From NCBI RefSeq assembly GCF_900108335.1, contig NZ_FNVT01000001.1:798977-862976 (forward strand): a DNA stretch of 64,000 bases, written 5' to 3'. Below the pieces are notes generated by a model, which saw only the letters and a list, made by a program, of their open reading frames with translations, was not told the origin of the DNA and did not search any database. The stretch is from Nonomuraea solani (lineage in GTDB: Bacteria > Actinomycetota > Actinomycetes > Streptosporangiales > Streptosporangiaceae). The translations under genes and the position numbers were made by a program. Below, piece by piece: positions 26,601 through 36,702 of this stretch (position 1 is the first letter of the stretch; each line of letters opens with the position of its first letter).

Positions 26601-27569
26601 ATGCGGCTGGTGATGTGGTGGTCCGGCCGGGCGCTCAGCTCGGCCGCCACGCTCCTGGGCGTCTCCGTGCTGATCTTCGCCGCCGTGCGCCTGATGCCCG
26701 GCGGCTTCGCGGAGACCGTGCTCGGGCCGTTCGCCACCGCCGAGCAGAAGGCGGAGCTGGCCGCCCGCTACGGCCTGGACCAGGCGGTGTTCCTGCAGTA
26801 CGGGCACTGGCTGTCGGCCTTGGCGGGCGGCGACTTCGGCGTCTCCATGATCAGCCGCCAGCCGGTCGGCGCGGAGCTGCTGGCCCGCCTGCCGGTGACC
26901 GCCGAGCTGACCGTGCTGGCCGTGCTCGCGAGCATCCTGGCCGGCGTGCCGCTCGGCGTGCTCACCGCCGTGCGGGCCCGCCCGGGCGGCGGCGGCGCGG
27001 CCGGCCGGCTGCTCAGCGGCCTGGGGGTCAGCGTGCCCGAGTTCGTGCTGGGCAGCCTGGTGGTGTTCGTGTTCTCCCGGTACGCGCTCGGCCTGGAGGT
27101 CGGCACCTGGGTGCCGCTCACCCAGGACCCGGCCGCGAACCTGGCCACGATGATCCTGCCCGCGGCCGTCCTGTCGGTGTTCTCCATCTCGGTCACCGCC
27201 AGGACCACGCGGGACGCCGTCATGGGCGTGCTGGTGGAGCCGTACGTCACGGCGGCCGTCGGGCGCGGCGAGTCGCCGTGGTTCATCGTCAGGCACCACA
27301 TCCTGCGCAACGCCGCCACCCCGGTGGTCACGCTCATCGGCACCACCACCGCGTACCTGCTGGGCGGCGCCCTGATCGTCGAGCACGTGTTCAACCTGCC
27401 GGGGATCGGCTCCTACATCGTGCAGGCCGTCGGCCGCCGCGACTACGCGGTCGTGCAGGCCGGGGTGCTGCTCGCGGCCGGGGTGTTCATCGTCATGAAC
27501 GTCCTGATCGACCTGCTCGTGGGGGCGATCGACCCCCGGTTCGGCGTTACGGCGGGGAGGCGCTCGTGA
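26601..27569 (+). CDS. ABC transporter permease, DppB/OppB type
   Basis: This 322-residue inner-membrane protein has about six membrane segments. The N-terminal pattern (RALSSAATLLGVSVLIFAAV, then GLDQAVFLQYGHWL) is typical of DppB, and the cytoplasmic loop EPYVTAAVGRGESPWFIVRH is the EAA-like loop that contacts the ATPases. The start lies two bases after the binding-protein stop. It pairs with the next permease (GTGA overlap). Confidence 0.93.
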   Translation: MRLVMWWSGRALSSAATLLGVSVLIFAAVRLMPGGFAETVLGPFATAEQKAELAARYGLDQAVFLQYGHWLSALAGGDFGVSMISRQPVGAELLARLPVTAELTVLAVLASILAGVPLGVLTAVRARPGGGGAAGRLLSGLGVSVPEFVLGSLVVFVFSRYALGLEVGTWVPLTQDPAANLATMILPAAVLSVFSISVTARTTRDAVMGVLVEPYVTAAVGRGESPWFIVRHHILRNAATPVVTLIGTTTAYLLGGALIVEHVFNLPGIGSYIVQAVGRRDYAVVQAGVLLAAGVFIVMNVLIDLLVGAIDPRFGVTAGRRS

Positions 27570-28381
27570 AACTGGACAAGCTGTCCATCGGCGGGCTCGC
27601 CGTCCTGGCGGTGCTCGTGCTGTTCGCGCTCGGCGGGCTGGCCGGCCTCGGGGGAGACCCCGGCGCCATCGTCGGCCCGCGCCTGCAGCCGCCGGGGCCC
27701 GGCTGGTGGCTGGGCACCGACAACCTGGGCCGCTCGGTGCTGCCGCGCGTCATGGAGGGCGTGGGCACGACGCTGCTCCTGTCGTCGATCGCCGTGCTGC
27801 TCACGGCCGCGTTGAGCGCCACGTTCGGCATCGTCGCCGGGTACCGTGGCGGTTACCTCAACGAACTGGTGATGCGCCTGGTGGAAGTGCTCTACTCCTT
27901 CCCCGCCATCGTGCTGGCCATCCTGGTGGCCGCCGTGCTCGGCCCGGGCCAACTGGCTGCGCTGGCCAGCATCGTGCTGGTGACGATCCCGCTGATGACC
28001 CGGCTGGTGCGGGCCGCCGCCGTGGCCGTGTCCCAGCGCGACTACGTCACCTCGGCCGTCATCAGCGGGGCCCGGCTGTCGCGCGTGCTCGGCCGGCACG
28101 TCCTGCCGAACGTGGCCGGCACGATCGCCGTGCAGGGTACGTACGCGCTGTCGGTCGGGATCGCGGTCGAGGGCGGGCTGAGCTTCCTCGGCTTCGGCGT
28201 GCAACCGCCGCAGGCCTCGCTCGGCGTGCTCATCCAGCAGGGCGGCACGTACATGATCGCCGCGCCCTGGCTGATCCTCGGCCCCGGCGTCGTGCTCGTG
28301 GCGGCGATCCTGGCGATCAACGTGGTGGGCGACGGGCTGCGCGACCGGCTCGAGCCCAGGGAGACGAGGTCACTGACGTGA
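27566..28381 (+). CDS. ABC transporter permease, DppC/OppC type
   Basis: This 271-residue protein shows the DppC hallmarks: WWLGTDNLGRSVLPRVMEG near the N-terminus, the EAA-like loop SQRDYVTSAVISGARLSRVL, and EGGLSFLGFGVQPPQASLG near the C-terminus. It has five or six membrane segments and is slightly shorter than usual. GTG 27566 overlaps the previous stop, and its own stop overlaps the first ATPase start. Forms the channel with the preceding permease. Confidence 0.93.
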   Translation: MKLDKLSIGGLAVLAVLVLFALGGLAGLGGDPGAIVGPRLQPPGPGWWLGTDNLGRSVLPRVMEGVGTTLLLSSIAVLLTAALSATFGIVAGYRGGYLNELVMRLVEVLYSFPAIVLAILVAAVLGPGQLAALASIVLVTIPLMTRLVRAAAVAVSQRDYVTSAVISGARLSRVLGRHVLPNVAGTIAVQGTYALSVGIAVEGGLSFLGFGVQPPQASLGVLIQQGGTYMIAAPWLILGPGVVLVAAILAINVVGDGLRDRLEPRETRSLT

Positions 28382-29349
28382 GCCTGCTCAGCGTACGGAA
28401 CCTGGTGATCGACTACGCCAAGACCCGGGCCCTCGACGGCGCCGACCTGGAGGTGGCGCAGGGGGAGACGGTCGGGCTGGTCGGCGAGAGCGGCTCGGGC
28501 AAGTCCACGCTCGGCTCCGCCGTCGGCCGGCTGCTGTCGCGCGCCGCCCAGCGGACGGACGGGGAGGTCGTGGTGGCCGGGGAGCCGGTGTTCGACCTGC
28601 CGCCCGACCGGCTGCGCCACCTGCGCAAACGGCATCTCGGGTTCGTCTTCCAGGACCCGATCGCCTCGCTCGACCCGACCATGCGCGTGGGCGCCCAGCT
28701 CCGGCTGGTGCTCGGGCGCGGCGGTGACGTGGGCTTCCACCTGGCGCGGGTCAGGCTCGACGACCCCCGGGTGACGCGCGCGTACCCGCACCAGTTGTCC
28801 GGCGGCATGGCGCAGCGGGTGGCCATCGCGATGGCCATGGCCACCTCGCCGGAGCTGCTCGTCGCCGACGAGCCGACCGCCGCCCTGGACAGTCAGGTAC
28901 GCGAGGAGGTGTCGAACATGGTCTTCTCGCTGGCCGCCGACGCGGGCACGAGCATCCTGTGGCTCAGCCACGACCTGCCCGCCGTGGCCCGGCGGTGTGA
29001 CCGGGTGGCGGTCATGTACGGCGGCCGGGTGGTCGAGAGCGGTCCCGCCCGCGAGGTGCTGGGCCGGCCCGCGCACCCGTACACGGCGGCGCTGGCCGGC
29101 GCGTCACCGGCCGCCGCGGCCCACGGCGCGCGCCTGGAGCCGGTGCCCGGCCGTCCGCCCGTGCTCACCGGGCCGGCCCCCGGCTGTGCCTTCGCGCCGC
29201 GGTGCCCGTTCGCGGTCGAGCGCTGCGAACACGAACGCCCGGAACCCGTCAAGGTCCGCGACCAGCACGTCCTGTGCCATCGCGCGGAAGAGCTGGCCGA
29301 ACGCGGCGTACACGGCGAGCCCGTCGTTCACCCGGAGGTGACCGCGTGA
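28378..29349 (+). CDS. ABC transporter ATPase, DppD/OppD type
   Basis: Walker A GESGSGKST lies at residues 36-44, the Q-loop in FVFQDPIASLDP, the signature LSGGMAQR, Walker B LLVADEPTAALD and the switch His in WLSHDL. The C-terminus has the oligopeptide-transporter extension with clustered Cys (GCAFAPRCPF...CEHERPEP...LCH), which in related proteins can hold an iron-sulfur cluster. The segment between Q-loop and signature is shorter than usual, consistent with a compact helical domain. 323 aa; coupled by GTGA on both sides. Confidence 0.93.
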   Translation: MSLLSVRNLVIDYAKTRALDGADLEVAQGETVGLVGESGSGKSTLGSAVGRLLSRAAQRTDGEVVVAGEPVFDLPPDRLRHLRKRHLGFVFQDPIASLDPTMRVGAQLRLVLGRGGDVGFHLARVRLDDPRVTRAYPHQLSGGMAQRVAIAMAMATSPELLVADEPTAALDSQVREEVSNMVFSLAADAGTSILWLSHDLPAVARRCDRVAVMYGGRVVESGPAREVLGRPAHPYTAALAGASPAAAAHGARLEPVPGRPPVLTGPAPGCAFAPRCPFAVERCEHERPEPVKVRDQHVLCHRAEELAERGVHGEPVVHPEVTA

Positions 29350-30083
29350 TTCTGGAGATCGACGACGTCACCGTCACCTTCGCGGCCGGTCCGCCGCTGC
29401 GGCGGATCCATCTGGACGCCATGCGGCGCGTCTCCCTGTCGGTGGCCGAGGGCGAGACGCTCGGCCTGGTCGGCGAGTCCGGCTCCGGCAAGACCACCAC
29501 CAGCCGCGTCGCGCTCGGCCTGCAACGGCCCACGTCCGGCGCGGTCAGGTTCGACGGCCGTCCCTTCCCGAAGCGGCGCCGCGAGCTGGCCGGCCGCATG
29601 CAGGCCGTGCTCCAGCACCCGCACTGGTCGCTCAACCCGCGCATGCGCGTCGGCCAGAGCGTCGCCGAGCCGCTGGCCGTCCTGGGCCGCCCGGCCGGCG
29701 CCGCGGTGACCGAGATGCTGGAGCACGTCGGCCTGGAGGCGGCGTTCGCCGACCGCTATCCGCACGAGCTGTCCGGCGGCCAGCGCCAGCGCGTGTCCAT
29801 CGCCCGCGCCCTGGTGACCAGGCCGGCGTTCATCGTGTTCGACGAGGCCGTCAGCGCGCTGGACGTCTCCGTACAGGTGCAGATCCTCAACCTGATCAAG
29901 GACCTGCAGGCCGAGTACGGCTTCAGCGCCCTGTTCATCTCCCACGACCTCGGCGCGGTGCGCTACGTGGCCGACCGGATCGCGGTGATGCGCCGCGGCG
30001 AGATCGTCGAGACCGCCGAGACGGCCACGTTCTACAGCGCCCCCGCCCACGAATACTCGAAGCAACTACTGGAGGCATTGTGA
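29346..30083 (+). CDS. ABC transporter ATPase, DppF/OppF type
   Basis: Walker A GESGSGKTT at residues 43-51, Q-loop VLQHPHWSLNPRM, signature LSGGQRQR, Walker B FIVFDEAVSALD and switch His in FISHDL. It lacks the C-terminal Cys extension and ends soon after the nucleotide-binding fold (245 aa), shorter than most DppF proteins. It pairs with the preceding ATPase to power the importer. The next gene starts at GTG 30080 inside its stop. Confidence 0.92.
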   Translation: MILEIDDVTVTFAAGPPLRRIHLDAMRRVSLSVAEGETLGLVGESGSGKTTTSRVALGLQRPTSGAVRFDGRPFPKRRRELAGRMQAVLQHPHWSLNPRMRVGQSVAEPLAVLGRPAGAAVTEMLEHVGLEAAFADRYPHELSGGQRQRVSIARALVTRPAFIVFDEAVSALDVSVQVQILNLIKDLQAEYGFSALFISHDLGAVRYVADRIAVMRRGEIVETAETATFYSAPAHEYSKQLLEAL

Positions 30084-31066
30084 CCACCGAGCCACGGCTC
30101 GCGAAGCCGTCCGCGTTCGCCCCGGGCGTCCCGCGCAACGCGGACCTGCCGCTGACCCCGCAGCCCAGCCCCGGGCGCGGTTCCGTGGCCTTCGACCTGC
30201 CCGGCGTGCACGTCGGCACGGCCGAGTACGGCGAGGGCCCCACCGGTTGCACCGTGATCCACCTCCCGGCGGGCGCCCGCACGGCCGTGGACGCGCGCGG
30301 CGGCGCGGTCGGCATGAGCGGCGGCTACGACTACAACCACGCCATCTGCCTGGCCGGCGGCTCGGTGTACGGGCTGTCGGCCGCCGCGGGCGTGAGCGAC
30401 GAGCTGCTGTCCCGCCGCAAGAACCAGACCAAGTGGGATGAGTTGCAGCTCGTGTCGGGGGCGGTGATCTACGACTTCTCCACCCGGGACACCGCCGTCT
30501 ACCCCGACGGCGAGCTGGGCCGGGCCGCGCTGCGCTGGGCCAAGGAGGGCGAGTTCCCGGTGGGCCGGTGCGGCGCGGGCCGGACGGCGAGCGCGGGCAA
30601 GGTGGACTTCGGCCGGGCCGAGTTCGCCGGGCAGGGCGCCGCGTTCGGCACGTTCGGCGAGGCCAAGGTGCTGGTCGCGACCGTGGTCAACTCCGTGGGC
30701 GCGGTGATCGACAGGGACGGCCGGGTCGTGCGCGGCAACTACCACGCCGGCCTGGGCGCCCGCCGGCACCCGAGCGCCGACTACGCCGACCTGGTCGGCA
30801 CCGAGGCCGCCTCGGTCATGGGCAACACCACGCTGACCGTGATGATCACCAACGTGAAGCTGACCGACGTCGAGCTGCTCCAGGTCGGCCGCCAGGTGCA
30901 CAGCTCCATGCACCGCGGCATCCAGCCGTTCCACACGCTGACCGACGGCGACACGATGTTCGCCATGACGACCGACGAGGTCGAGCTGAACGGCATCAAG
31001 CCGACCGGCCTCGGCACGCTCGCCTCCGAGATCGCCTGGGACGCGATCCTGAGCGCGGTGGAGTAG
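30080..31066 (+). CDS. P1/S58-family self-cleaving amidohydrolase, NylC-like
   Basis: This 328-residue N-terminal nucleophile hydrolase of the DmpA/NylC superfamily would cleave itself between Asn249 and Thr250 (MGNTTLTVMITN), freeing Thr250 as nucleophile. The Asn-Thr junction is that of nylon-oligomer hydrolase NylC, not the Gly-Ser of the DmpA aminopeptidase. The glycine-rich segment GGAVGMSGGYDYNHAICLAGG is also characteristic. Likely substrates are amides of omega-amino acids or small peptides. It sits directly after the importer (GTGA overlap), suggesting that it hydrolyses the imported compound. Confidence 0.85.
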   Translation: MTTEPRLAKPSAFAPGVPRNADLPLTPQPSPGRGSVAFDLPGVHVGTAEYGEGPTGCTVIHLPAGARTAVDARGGAVGMSGGYDYNHAICLAGGSVYGLSAAAGVSDELLSRRKNQTKWDELQLVSGAVIYDFSTRDTAVYPDGELGRAALRWAKEGEFPVGRCGAGRTASAGKVDFGRAEFAGQGAAFGTFGEAKVLVATVVNSVGAVIDRDGRVVRGNYHAGLGARRHPSADYADLVGTEAASVMGNTTLTVMITNVKLTDVELLQVGRQVHSSMHRGIQPFHTLTDGDTMFAMTTDEVELNGIKPTGLGTLASEIAWDAILSAVE

Positions 31067-31068
31067 GG

Positions 31069-31674
31069 ATGCACACCTTCCCCCGTTACGCCGCCGCGAG
31101 CCCGCGGCAGGTCGCCGACCTGGTGCGGGAGAACCCGTTCGCGCTGGTGGTCACCGCGGCGGACGGCGTGCCGGTCGCCACCCACGTGCCCGTCATCGTC
31201 GAGGAGCGCCCGGGCGACGGCTTCGAAGGGGCGACGCTGCTCGGTCACATGGCCCGGGTCAACCCGCACTGGCGCACGTGGGAGCAGGGCGCCCAGGTGC
31301 TCGTGATCTTCTCCGGGCCGCACGGCTACGTGTCGCCCACCGTCTACCGCACCGATCCCGCCGTCCCGACGTGGGACTACGCGGCCGTGCACCTGACCGG
31401 CCGGGTGGAGCTGATCGACGACGCGCTCGACGTCGTGGAGCGCACCGTCCACGCGGCGGAGTCGCTGCGGGAACCGGCCTGGGAGCCGACCCCCGCGTCC
31501 AGGGAGAAGTTCGCGGAGCTGCTGCCCGGGGTAGTTGCCTTTCGCGTCCGCGTACACGCGGAGCAGAGCATGTTCAAGCTGAGCCAGGACATCGACGCGG
31601 AGCGGTACGCGCGGGTCCGCGACGACTTCGCCGCCGACAATCCTCGGCTCGCCGATCTGATGGGCCGTTCATGA
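31069..31674 (+). CDS. PaiB-like FMN-binding protein
   Basis: This 201-residue protein fits the PaiB/FMN_bind_2 family: ENPFALVVTAADGVPVATHVPVIVEE for the split-barrel start, HMARVNPHW, then VIFSGPHGYVSPTVY and VPTWDYAAVHLTGRVELID. Family members bind FMN or act as regulators of protease genes in Bacillus. The biochemical role is uncertain. The start lies two bases after the P1 hydrolase stop, and its own stop overlaps the next ATG, so it belongs to the amine/amide operon. Confidence 0.85.
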   Translation: MHTFPRYAAASPRQVADLVRENPFALVVTAADGVPVATHVPVIVEERPGDGFEGATLLGHMARVNPHWRTWEQGAQVLVIFSGPHGYVSPTVYRTDPAVPTWDYAAVHLTGRVELIDDALDVVERTVHAAESLREPAWEPTPASREKFAELLPGVVAFRVRVHAEQSMFKLSQDIDAERYARVRDDFAADNPRLADLMGRS

Positions 31675-32735
31675 CATTTCCCACGTTCACGTCCACTCAG
31701 AGCGGGCCGCACGCCCGCGGCAAGGAGCTCGGCACCGACCGACGCAGGCAGATCACCGGCAACCTGGCCGGCTACACCGACCTGTTCACCGTCGCCGGCG
31801 CCACCGGCGCGCAGGTCCGCTCCTGGGGTGAGCAGGCGCTCGACCGGACCGCGATCTGGGCGCCATGGCTGGCCGAGGAGATCATCGGGATCGCGGCCGG
31901 CGCCGGGCTGGAGCCGTGGCAGCTCGCCGTGGTCAACGCTCGCACCGAGATCCTGGCCGCCATCGACGCCGTCGGCCACGGGGAGTGCTCGACCTCGGTC
32001 GTGCTCCCGGCGGCCGGGCCCGCGCGCACGGTCCAGACCTGGGACTGGCACGACCACCTGCGCGACGCGCCCATGTTGTGGGAGTTCGAGCCGCGCCCCG
32101 GGCACGTCGTGCGCACGTTCACCGAGGCCGGGGTGCTGGCCAAGATCGGGGTCAACTCGGCGGGCCTCGGCGTGCACTTCAACATCCTGCGCCACGACAC
32201 CGACACCGCCGACCTGGGCGTGCCCGTGCACCTGATCGCCCGCCGGATCCTGGACGAGGCGACCACCGTCGCCGAGGCCGCGGACATCGCCCGCTCGGCC
32301 ACGGTCTCCGCCTCCACCGTCATCACGGCGGTGACCGCCTCCGACGCGGCCTCCATCGAGATCTCCCCGGCCGGGGTGTCGGCCGTCCCGCCCGACGCCG
32401 ACGGCGTGCTGATGCACTGCAACCACTTCCTGGACCAGGAGCTGGCGGCGGGGGAGCGGCACGCGACCGAGCGGCCCGGCACCTACGACCGGCTGCGGCA
32501 CCTGCGCGACCACGTCGAGGGCCTGAGCGCCGAGGACCTGAACGGCCGGGCGCTCGCGATGCTCGGCCACGCGCCCGACGACGCCCCCGTCTGTGCCCAC
32601 CCCGACCTCACCCAGCCGCTCAACCAGCGGTGGGAGACGCTGGCCACGATCGGGCTCGACGTGAGCGCCGGGCGGATGCGGGTGCACCAGGGCGGGCCGT
32701 GCCAGGTCACCGAGGCGACCTGGCAGACGTTCTGA
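31671..32735 (+). CDS. C45-family (isopenicillin-N acyltransferase-like) Ntn hydrolase
   Basis: The 354-residue protein aligns by pattern with C45 autoproteolytic acyltransferases: a long N-terminal helical part (EIIGIAAGAGLEPWQLAVVNARTE), then GHGECSTSV, where Cys106 would be the new N-terminal nucleophile after cleavage of the Glu-Cys bond. TWDWHDH and a later NHF stretch complete the core. Related enzymes transfer acyl groups or cleave amides. It is the last gene of the operon and the second amide-active enzyme in it, so the pathway probably removes an acyl or peptide cap before amine oxidation (inference). Confidence 0.82.
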   Translation: MTFPTFTSTQSGPHARGKELGTDRRRQITGNLAGYTDLFTVAGATGAQVRSWGEQALDRTAIWAPWLAEEIIGIAAGAGLEPWQLAVVNARTEILAAIDAVGHGECSTSVVLPAAGPARTVQTWDWHDHLRDAPMLWEFEPRPGHVVRTFTEAGVLAKIGVNSAGLGVHFNILRHDTDTADLGVPVHLIARRILDEATTVAEAADIARSATVSASTVITAVTASDAASIEISPAGVSAVPPDADGVLMHCNHFLDQELAAGERHATERPGTYDRLRHLRDHVEGLSAEDLNGRALAMLGHAPDDAPVCAHPDLTQPLNQRWETLATIGLDVSAGRMRVHQGGPCQVTEATWQTF

Positions 32736-32738
32736 GTG

Positions 32739-33902
<1,164 letters not shown>

Positions 33903-33920
33903 CGCGCGAGCCTCCGTATT

Positions 33921-33949
33921 TTGGATCCAATATTGAAAATCCAATATTG
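33921..33949. promoter_or_regulatory. composite operator between the divergent glutarate genes
   Basis: TTGGATCCAA (33921-33930) is a perfect palindrome. ATCCAATATTG occurs twice (33925-33935 and 33939-33949), 14 bases apart, each ending in the palindrome CAATATTG. Promoter-like hexamers (TTGGAT at 33921-33926, AATATT near 33943) for the plus strand, and a TTGGAT-17-AAATAC pair for the minus strand, overlap these repeats. A GntR- or TetR-type repressor encoded downstream could silence both directions. Confidence 0.6.
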
Positions 33950-33970
33950 CATAGTTAGGGTGCGTTGACC

Positions 33971-35404
33971 ATGGACGTTCTGAATCTCATCGCCGGCCGC
34001 TGGGTCGAAGGGGACGGCGCGGAGTTCGCCGACACCAACCCGGCCCGGCCTTCGGAAGTGGTGGCCCGGGGACGGTTCGCCTCCCCGACGGAGGTGGAGC
34101 GCGCGATCGTGGCCGCCCGCGAGGCCGCGCCCGGCTGGGCCGCTACCCCGCACCACGCCCGCGCCGCCGTGCTCGTCGCCGCCGCCGACCTCGTGGACGC
34201 CGCCGCCGACGACTGGGGCGCCGAACTGGCCCGCGAGGAGGGCAAGACGCTGCCCGAGGCGGTCGCCGAGGTACGCGGCGCGGCCCGCATCCTGCGCTAC
34301 TACGCCAGTGAGGCCGACCGGGAGAACGGCGAGGTCTTCGCCTCACCGCGCCCCGGCGAGACCGTGCTCGTCGTCCGCAAGCCGATCGGCGTGGCCGGGC
34401 TGATCACGCCGTTCAACTTCCCGATCGCGATCCCGGCCTGGAAGATCGGGCCCGCGCTGACGTACGGCAACACGGTCGTGTGGAAGCCGTCCTCGCTGGT
34501 GCCGCTGCTGGCCTACCGGCTGGCGCAGGCGCTGACCTCGGCCGGGCTGCCCGACGGGGTGCTCAACGTCGTCTACGGCGAGGGTGACGCGGGCTCGGCG
34601 ATCGTGGACCACCCGGGCGTGGACGCGGTGTCGTTCACCGGCTCCACGGCGGTCGGCCGGGCCGTCATCGCCCGCTGCGGCGAGCTGGGCAAGCCCGTAC
34701 AGACCGAGATGGGCGGCAAGAACGCCTCCGTCGTGCTCGCCGACGCCGACCTCGACCACGCCGCCGAGCAGGTGTGCGTCGGCGCGTTCCGGTCGACCGG
34801 GCAGAAGTGCACGGCCACCTCACGGCTCATCGTGGCCGAGCAGGTGGCCGACGAACTGCTGCACCGGGTGGCCGAACGGGCCGCGCGGCTGGTGGTCGGC
34901 GACCCGCTCGACGCGGGCGTCGAGATGGGCCCCCTGGTCAGCTCGGCCGCCCGCGACCGGGTGTCGGCCGGGGTGTCGCACGCCGTGGGGGAGGGGGCGA
35001 AGCCGCTGGCCGGCGGCGCCTCGCTGGACCGCGACGGCTGGTTCGTGCCGCCGACCGTGCTGGATCTGCCGGGGACCGGGGTGGACTTCTGGCGTACGGA
35101 GCTGTTCGGGCCCGTCGTGGGGGCCGTGCGGGCGTCGTCCCCGGAGGAGGCCCTCGACCTGGCCAACCTCAGCGACCACGGGCTGTCGGCGGCCATCTTC
35201 ACGCGTGACCTCGGGGTGGCGCTGCGGGCCACCGAGCGGCTGGAGGTGGGGGTGCTGCACGTCAACTCGGAGTCGGCGGGGACATTTCCGTACGTGCCGT
35301 TCGGCGGGGCCAAGCAGAGCGGGTTCGGGCCCAAGGAGCAGGGGCGGGCCGCCCGCGAGTTCTACACCCGGACGGTCACCGTCTACCTGGGGTCGCCCGC
35401 ATGA
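33971..35404 (+). CDS. NAD(P)-dependent aldehyde dehydrogenase
   Basis: This 477-residue ALDH has its catalytic Cys280 in [10 protein letters not shown] and general-base Glu246 in [27 protein letters not shown] and FTGSTAVG are cofactor-site motifs. Pattern details resemble semialdehyde dehydrogenases of the succinate/glutarate/2-oxoglutarate type. ATG 33971 is preceded by AGGG; TTG 33965 is an alternative. It overlaps the CoA-transferase (ATGA), so the likely job is oxidation of a dicarboxylic semialdehyde such as glutarate semialdehyde to the acid that is then activated with CoA. Confidence 0.9.
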   Translation: MDVLNLIAGRWVEGDGAEFADTNPARPSEVVARGRFASPTEVERAIVAAREAAPGWAATPHHARAAVLVAAADLVDAAADDWGAELAREEGKTLPEAVAEVRGAARILRYYASEADRENGEVFASPRPGETVLVVRKPIGVAGLITPFNFPIAIPAWKIGPALTYGNTVVWKPSSLVPLLAYRLAQALTSAGLPDGVLNVVYGEGDAGSAIVDHPGVDAVSFTGSTAVGRAVIARCGELGKPVQTEMGGKNASVVLADADLDHAAEQVCVGAFRSTGQKCTATSRLIVAEQVADELLHRVAERAARLVVGDPLDAGVEMGPLVSSAARDRVSAGVSHAVGEGAKPLAGGASLDRDGWFVPPTVLDLPGTGVDFWRTELFGPVVGAVRASSPEEALDLANLSDHGLSAAIFTRDLGVALRATERLEVGVLHVNSESAGTFPYVPFGGAKQSGFGPKEQGRAAREFYTRTVTVYLGSPA

Positions 35405-36702
35405 GCGGAGCGCTGTCCGGGCTGCTGGTCGCCGACTTCAGCCGGGTGCTGGCCGGGCCGTACGCCACCATGCTGCTGGCGGACCTGGGGGCCGACGTGG
35501 TCAAGGTGGAGCGGCCCGGCTCGGGGGACGACACCCGCGCCTGGGGTCCGCCGTACGCCGGGGGTGAGGCGACGTACTATCTCGGCGTCAACCGCAACAA
35601 GCGCTCGATCGCCCTCGACCTCAAGGCCGACGTGGAGGTCGCGCGGGCGCTGGCCGCGCGGGCGGACGTGCTCGTGGAGAACTTCAAACCCGGCACCATG
35701 GAACGGCTCGGGCTCGGCTACGAAGAGCTGCGCGCGCTCAATCCGGGGCTGGTGTACTGCTCGATCACCGGCTTCGGGTCGGGGGACGGGGCCGGGCTAC
35801 CGGGGTACGACCTGATTGCGCAGGCTGTCGGCGGGCTCATGAGCGTCACGGGCGAGGTGGACGGGCCGGGGACGAAGGCGGGGGTGGCGCTGGTGGACGT
35901 GATCACCGGCCTGCACGCGGCCCTGGGCATCCTCGCGGCCCTCCACCACCGCGACCAAACCGGCCACGGCGGCCACATCGGCGACGCCCACTCCTCGGGC
36001 GGCGTCGGTTCCCCGGGCGATGCCCGATTGCCGGACGGCATTGGCTCCTCAAGCGATGCCCGCCTCTCGGAGGACGCCCACTCCGCGCGGGACGCTCGCT
36101 TCTCGGACGGTGGCCGGTCCTTGGGTGGTGGCCGGGCGGCCGGGGTTGGTCAGCGTGTTGAGGTGTCGCTGCTCTCGTCGCTGTTGTCGGCGCTCACCAA
36201 CCACGCCTCCGCCTACGCCGCCGCCGGGGTCGTCCCGCAGGCCATGGGTAACCGGCATCCCAGCATCGTCCCCTACGAGGTGTTCCAGGCCGCCGACCGC
36301 CCGATCGTGATCGCGGCCGGTAACGACCGCCAGTTCCAGGCGCTGTGCGCGGCCCTGGACCGGCCCGACCTGGCCGGGGACGTCCGGTACGCCACCAACG
36401 CCGGCCGGGTGGCCGCCCGAGAACCGCTCGTCACCGATCTGAACGCCGCGCTCGCCACCCGTACCGCCGACGAGTGGTTCGAGCGGCTCACGGCGGCCGG
36501 CGTGCCGTGCGGTCCGATCAACGATCTGGCCGCCGCCTTCGCCCTGGCCGAGCGGCTCGGTCTCGAACCCGCCATCGAGCTCGACGGCGTCGGCCAGGTC
36601 ACCAACCCGCTGCGCCTCAGCGCCACCCCGCCCGCCTACCGCCGGCCCCCACCGGCGCTCGGGCAGGACGAGGCGTGGGTTCGTGAGATATTGGGGCGGT
36701 GA
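35401..36702 (+). CDS. family III (CaiB-type) CoA-transferase with repeat insertion
   Basis: This 433-residue protein shows LVADFSRVLAGPYATMLLADLGADVVKVE (listed here in part as ADFSRVLAGPYATMLLADLG) and catalytic Asp166 in VALVDVITG. RPIVIAAGNDRQF and GVPCGPIND follow. It would move CoA from a donor such as succinyl-CoA to a dicarboxylic acid, probably glutarate given the neighbours. Residues about 189-248 are an in-frame low-complexity insertion of DAR/DAH repeats between the normally adjacent segments HHRDQTGHG and GQRVEVSLL. The fold on both sides is intact. Coupled upstream by ATGA and downstream by GTGA. Confidence 0.9.
   Translation: MSGALSGLLVADFSRVLAGPYATMLLADLGADVVKVERPGSGDDTRAWGPPYAGGEATYYLGVNRNKRSIALDLKADVEVARALAARADVLVENFKPGTMERLGLGYEELRALNPGLVYCSITGFGSGDGAGLPGYDLIAQAVGGLMSVTGEVDGPGTKAGVALVDVITGLHAALGILAALHHRDQTGHGGHIGDAHSSGGVGSPGDARLPDGIGSSSDARLSEDAHSARDARFSDGGRSLGGGRAAGVGQRVEVSLLSSLLSALTNHASAYAAAGVVPQAMGNRHPSIVPYEVFQAADRPIVIAAGNDRQFQALCAALDRPDLAGDVRYATNAGRVAAREPLVTDLNAALATRTADEWFERLTAAGVPCGPINDLAAAFALAERLGLEPAIELDGVGQVTNPLRLSATPPAYRRPPPALGQDEAWVREILGR
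35980..36143 (+). repeat. in-frame tandem repeats inside the CoA-transferase
   Basis: Imperfect units encode GDAHSSGGVGSP and GDARLPDGIGSS (36 bases each), then SDARLS, EDAHSA and RDARFS (18 bases each), then DGGRSLG and GGRAAG. Unit lengths are multiples of 18, so copies can be gained or lost without a frameshift. The segment probably forms a disordered surface loop. Confidence 0.8.
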
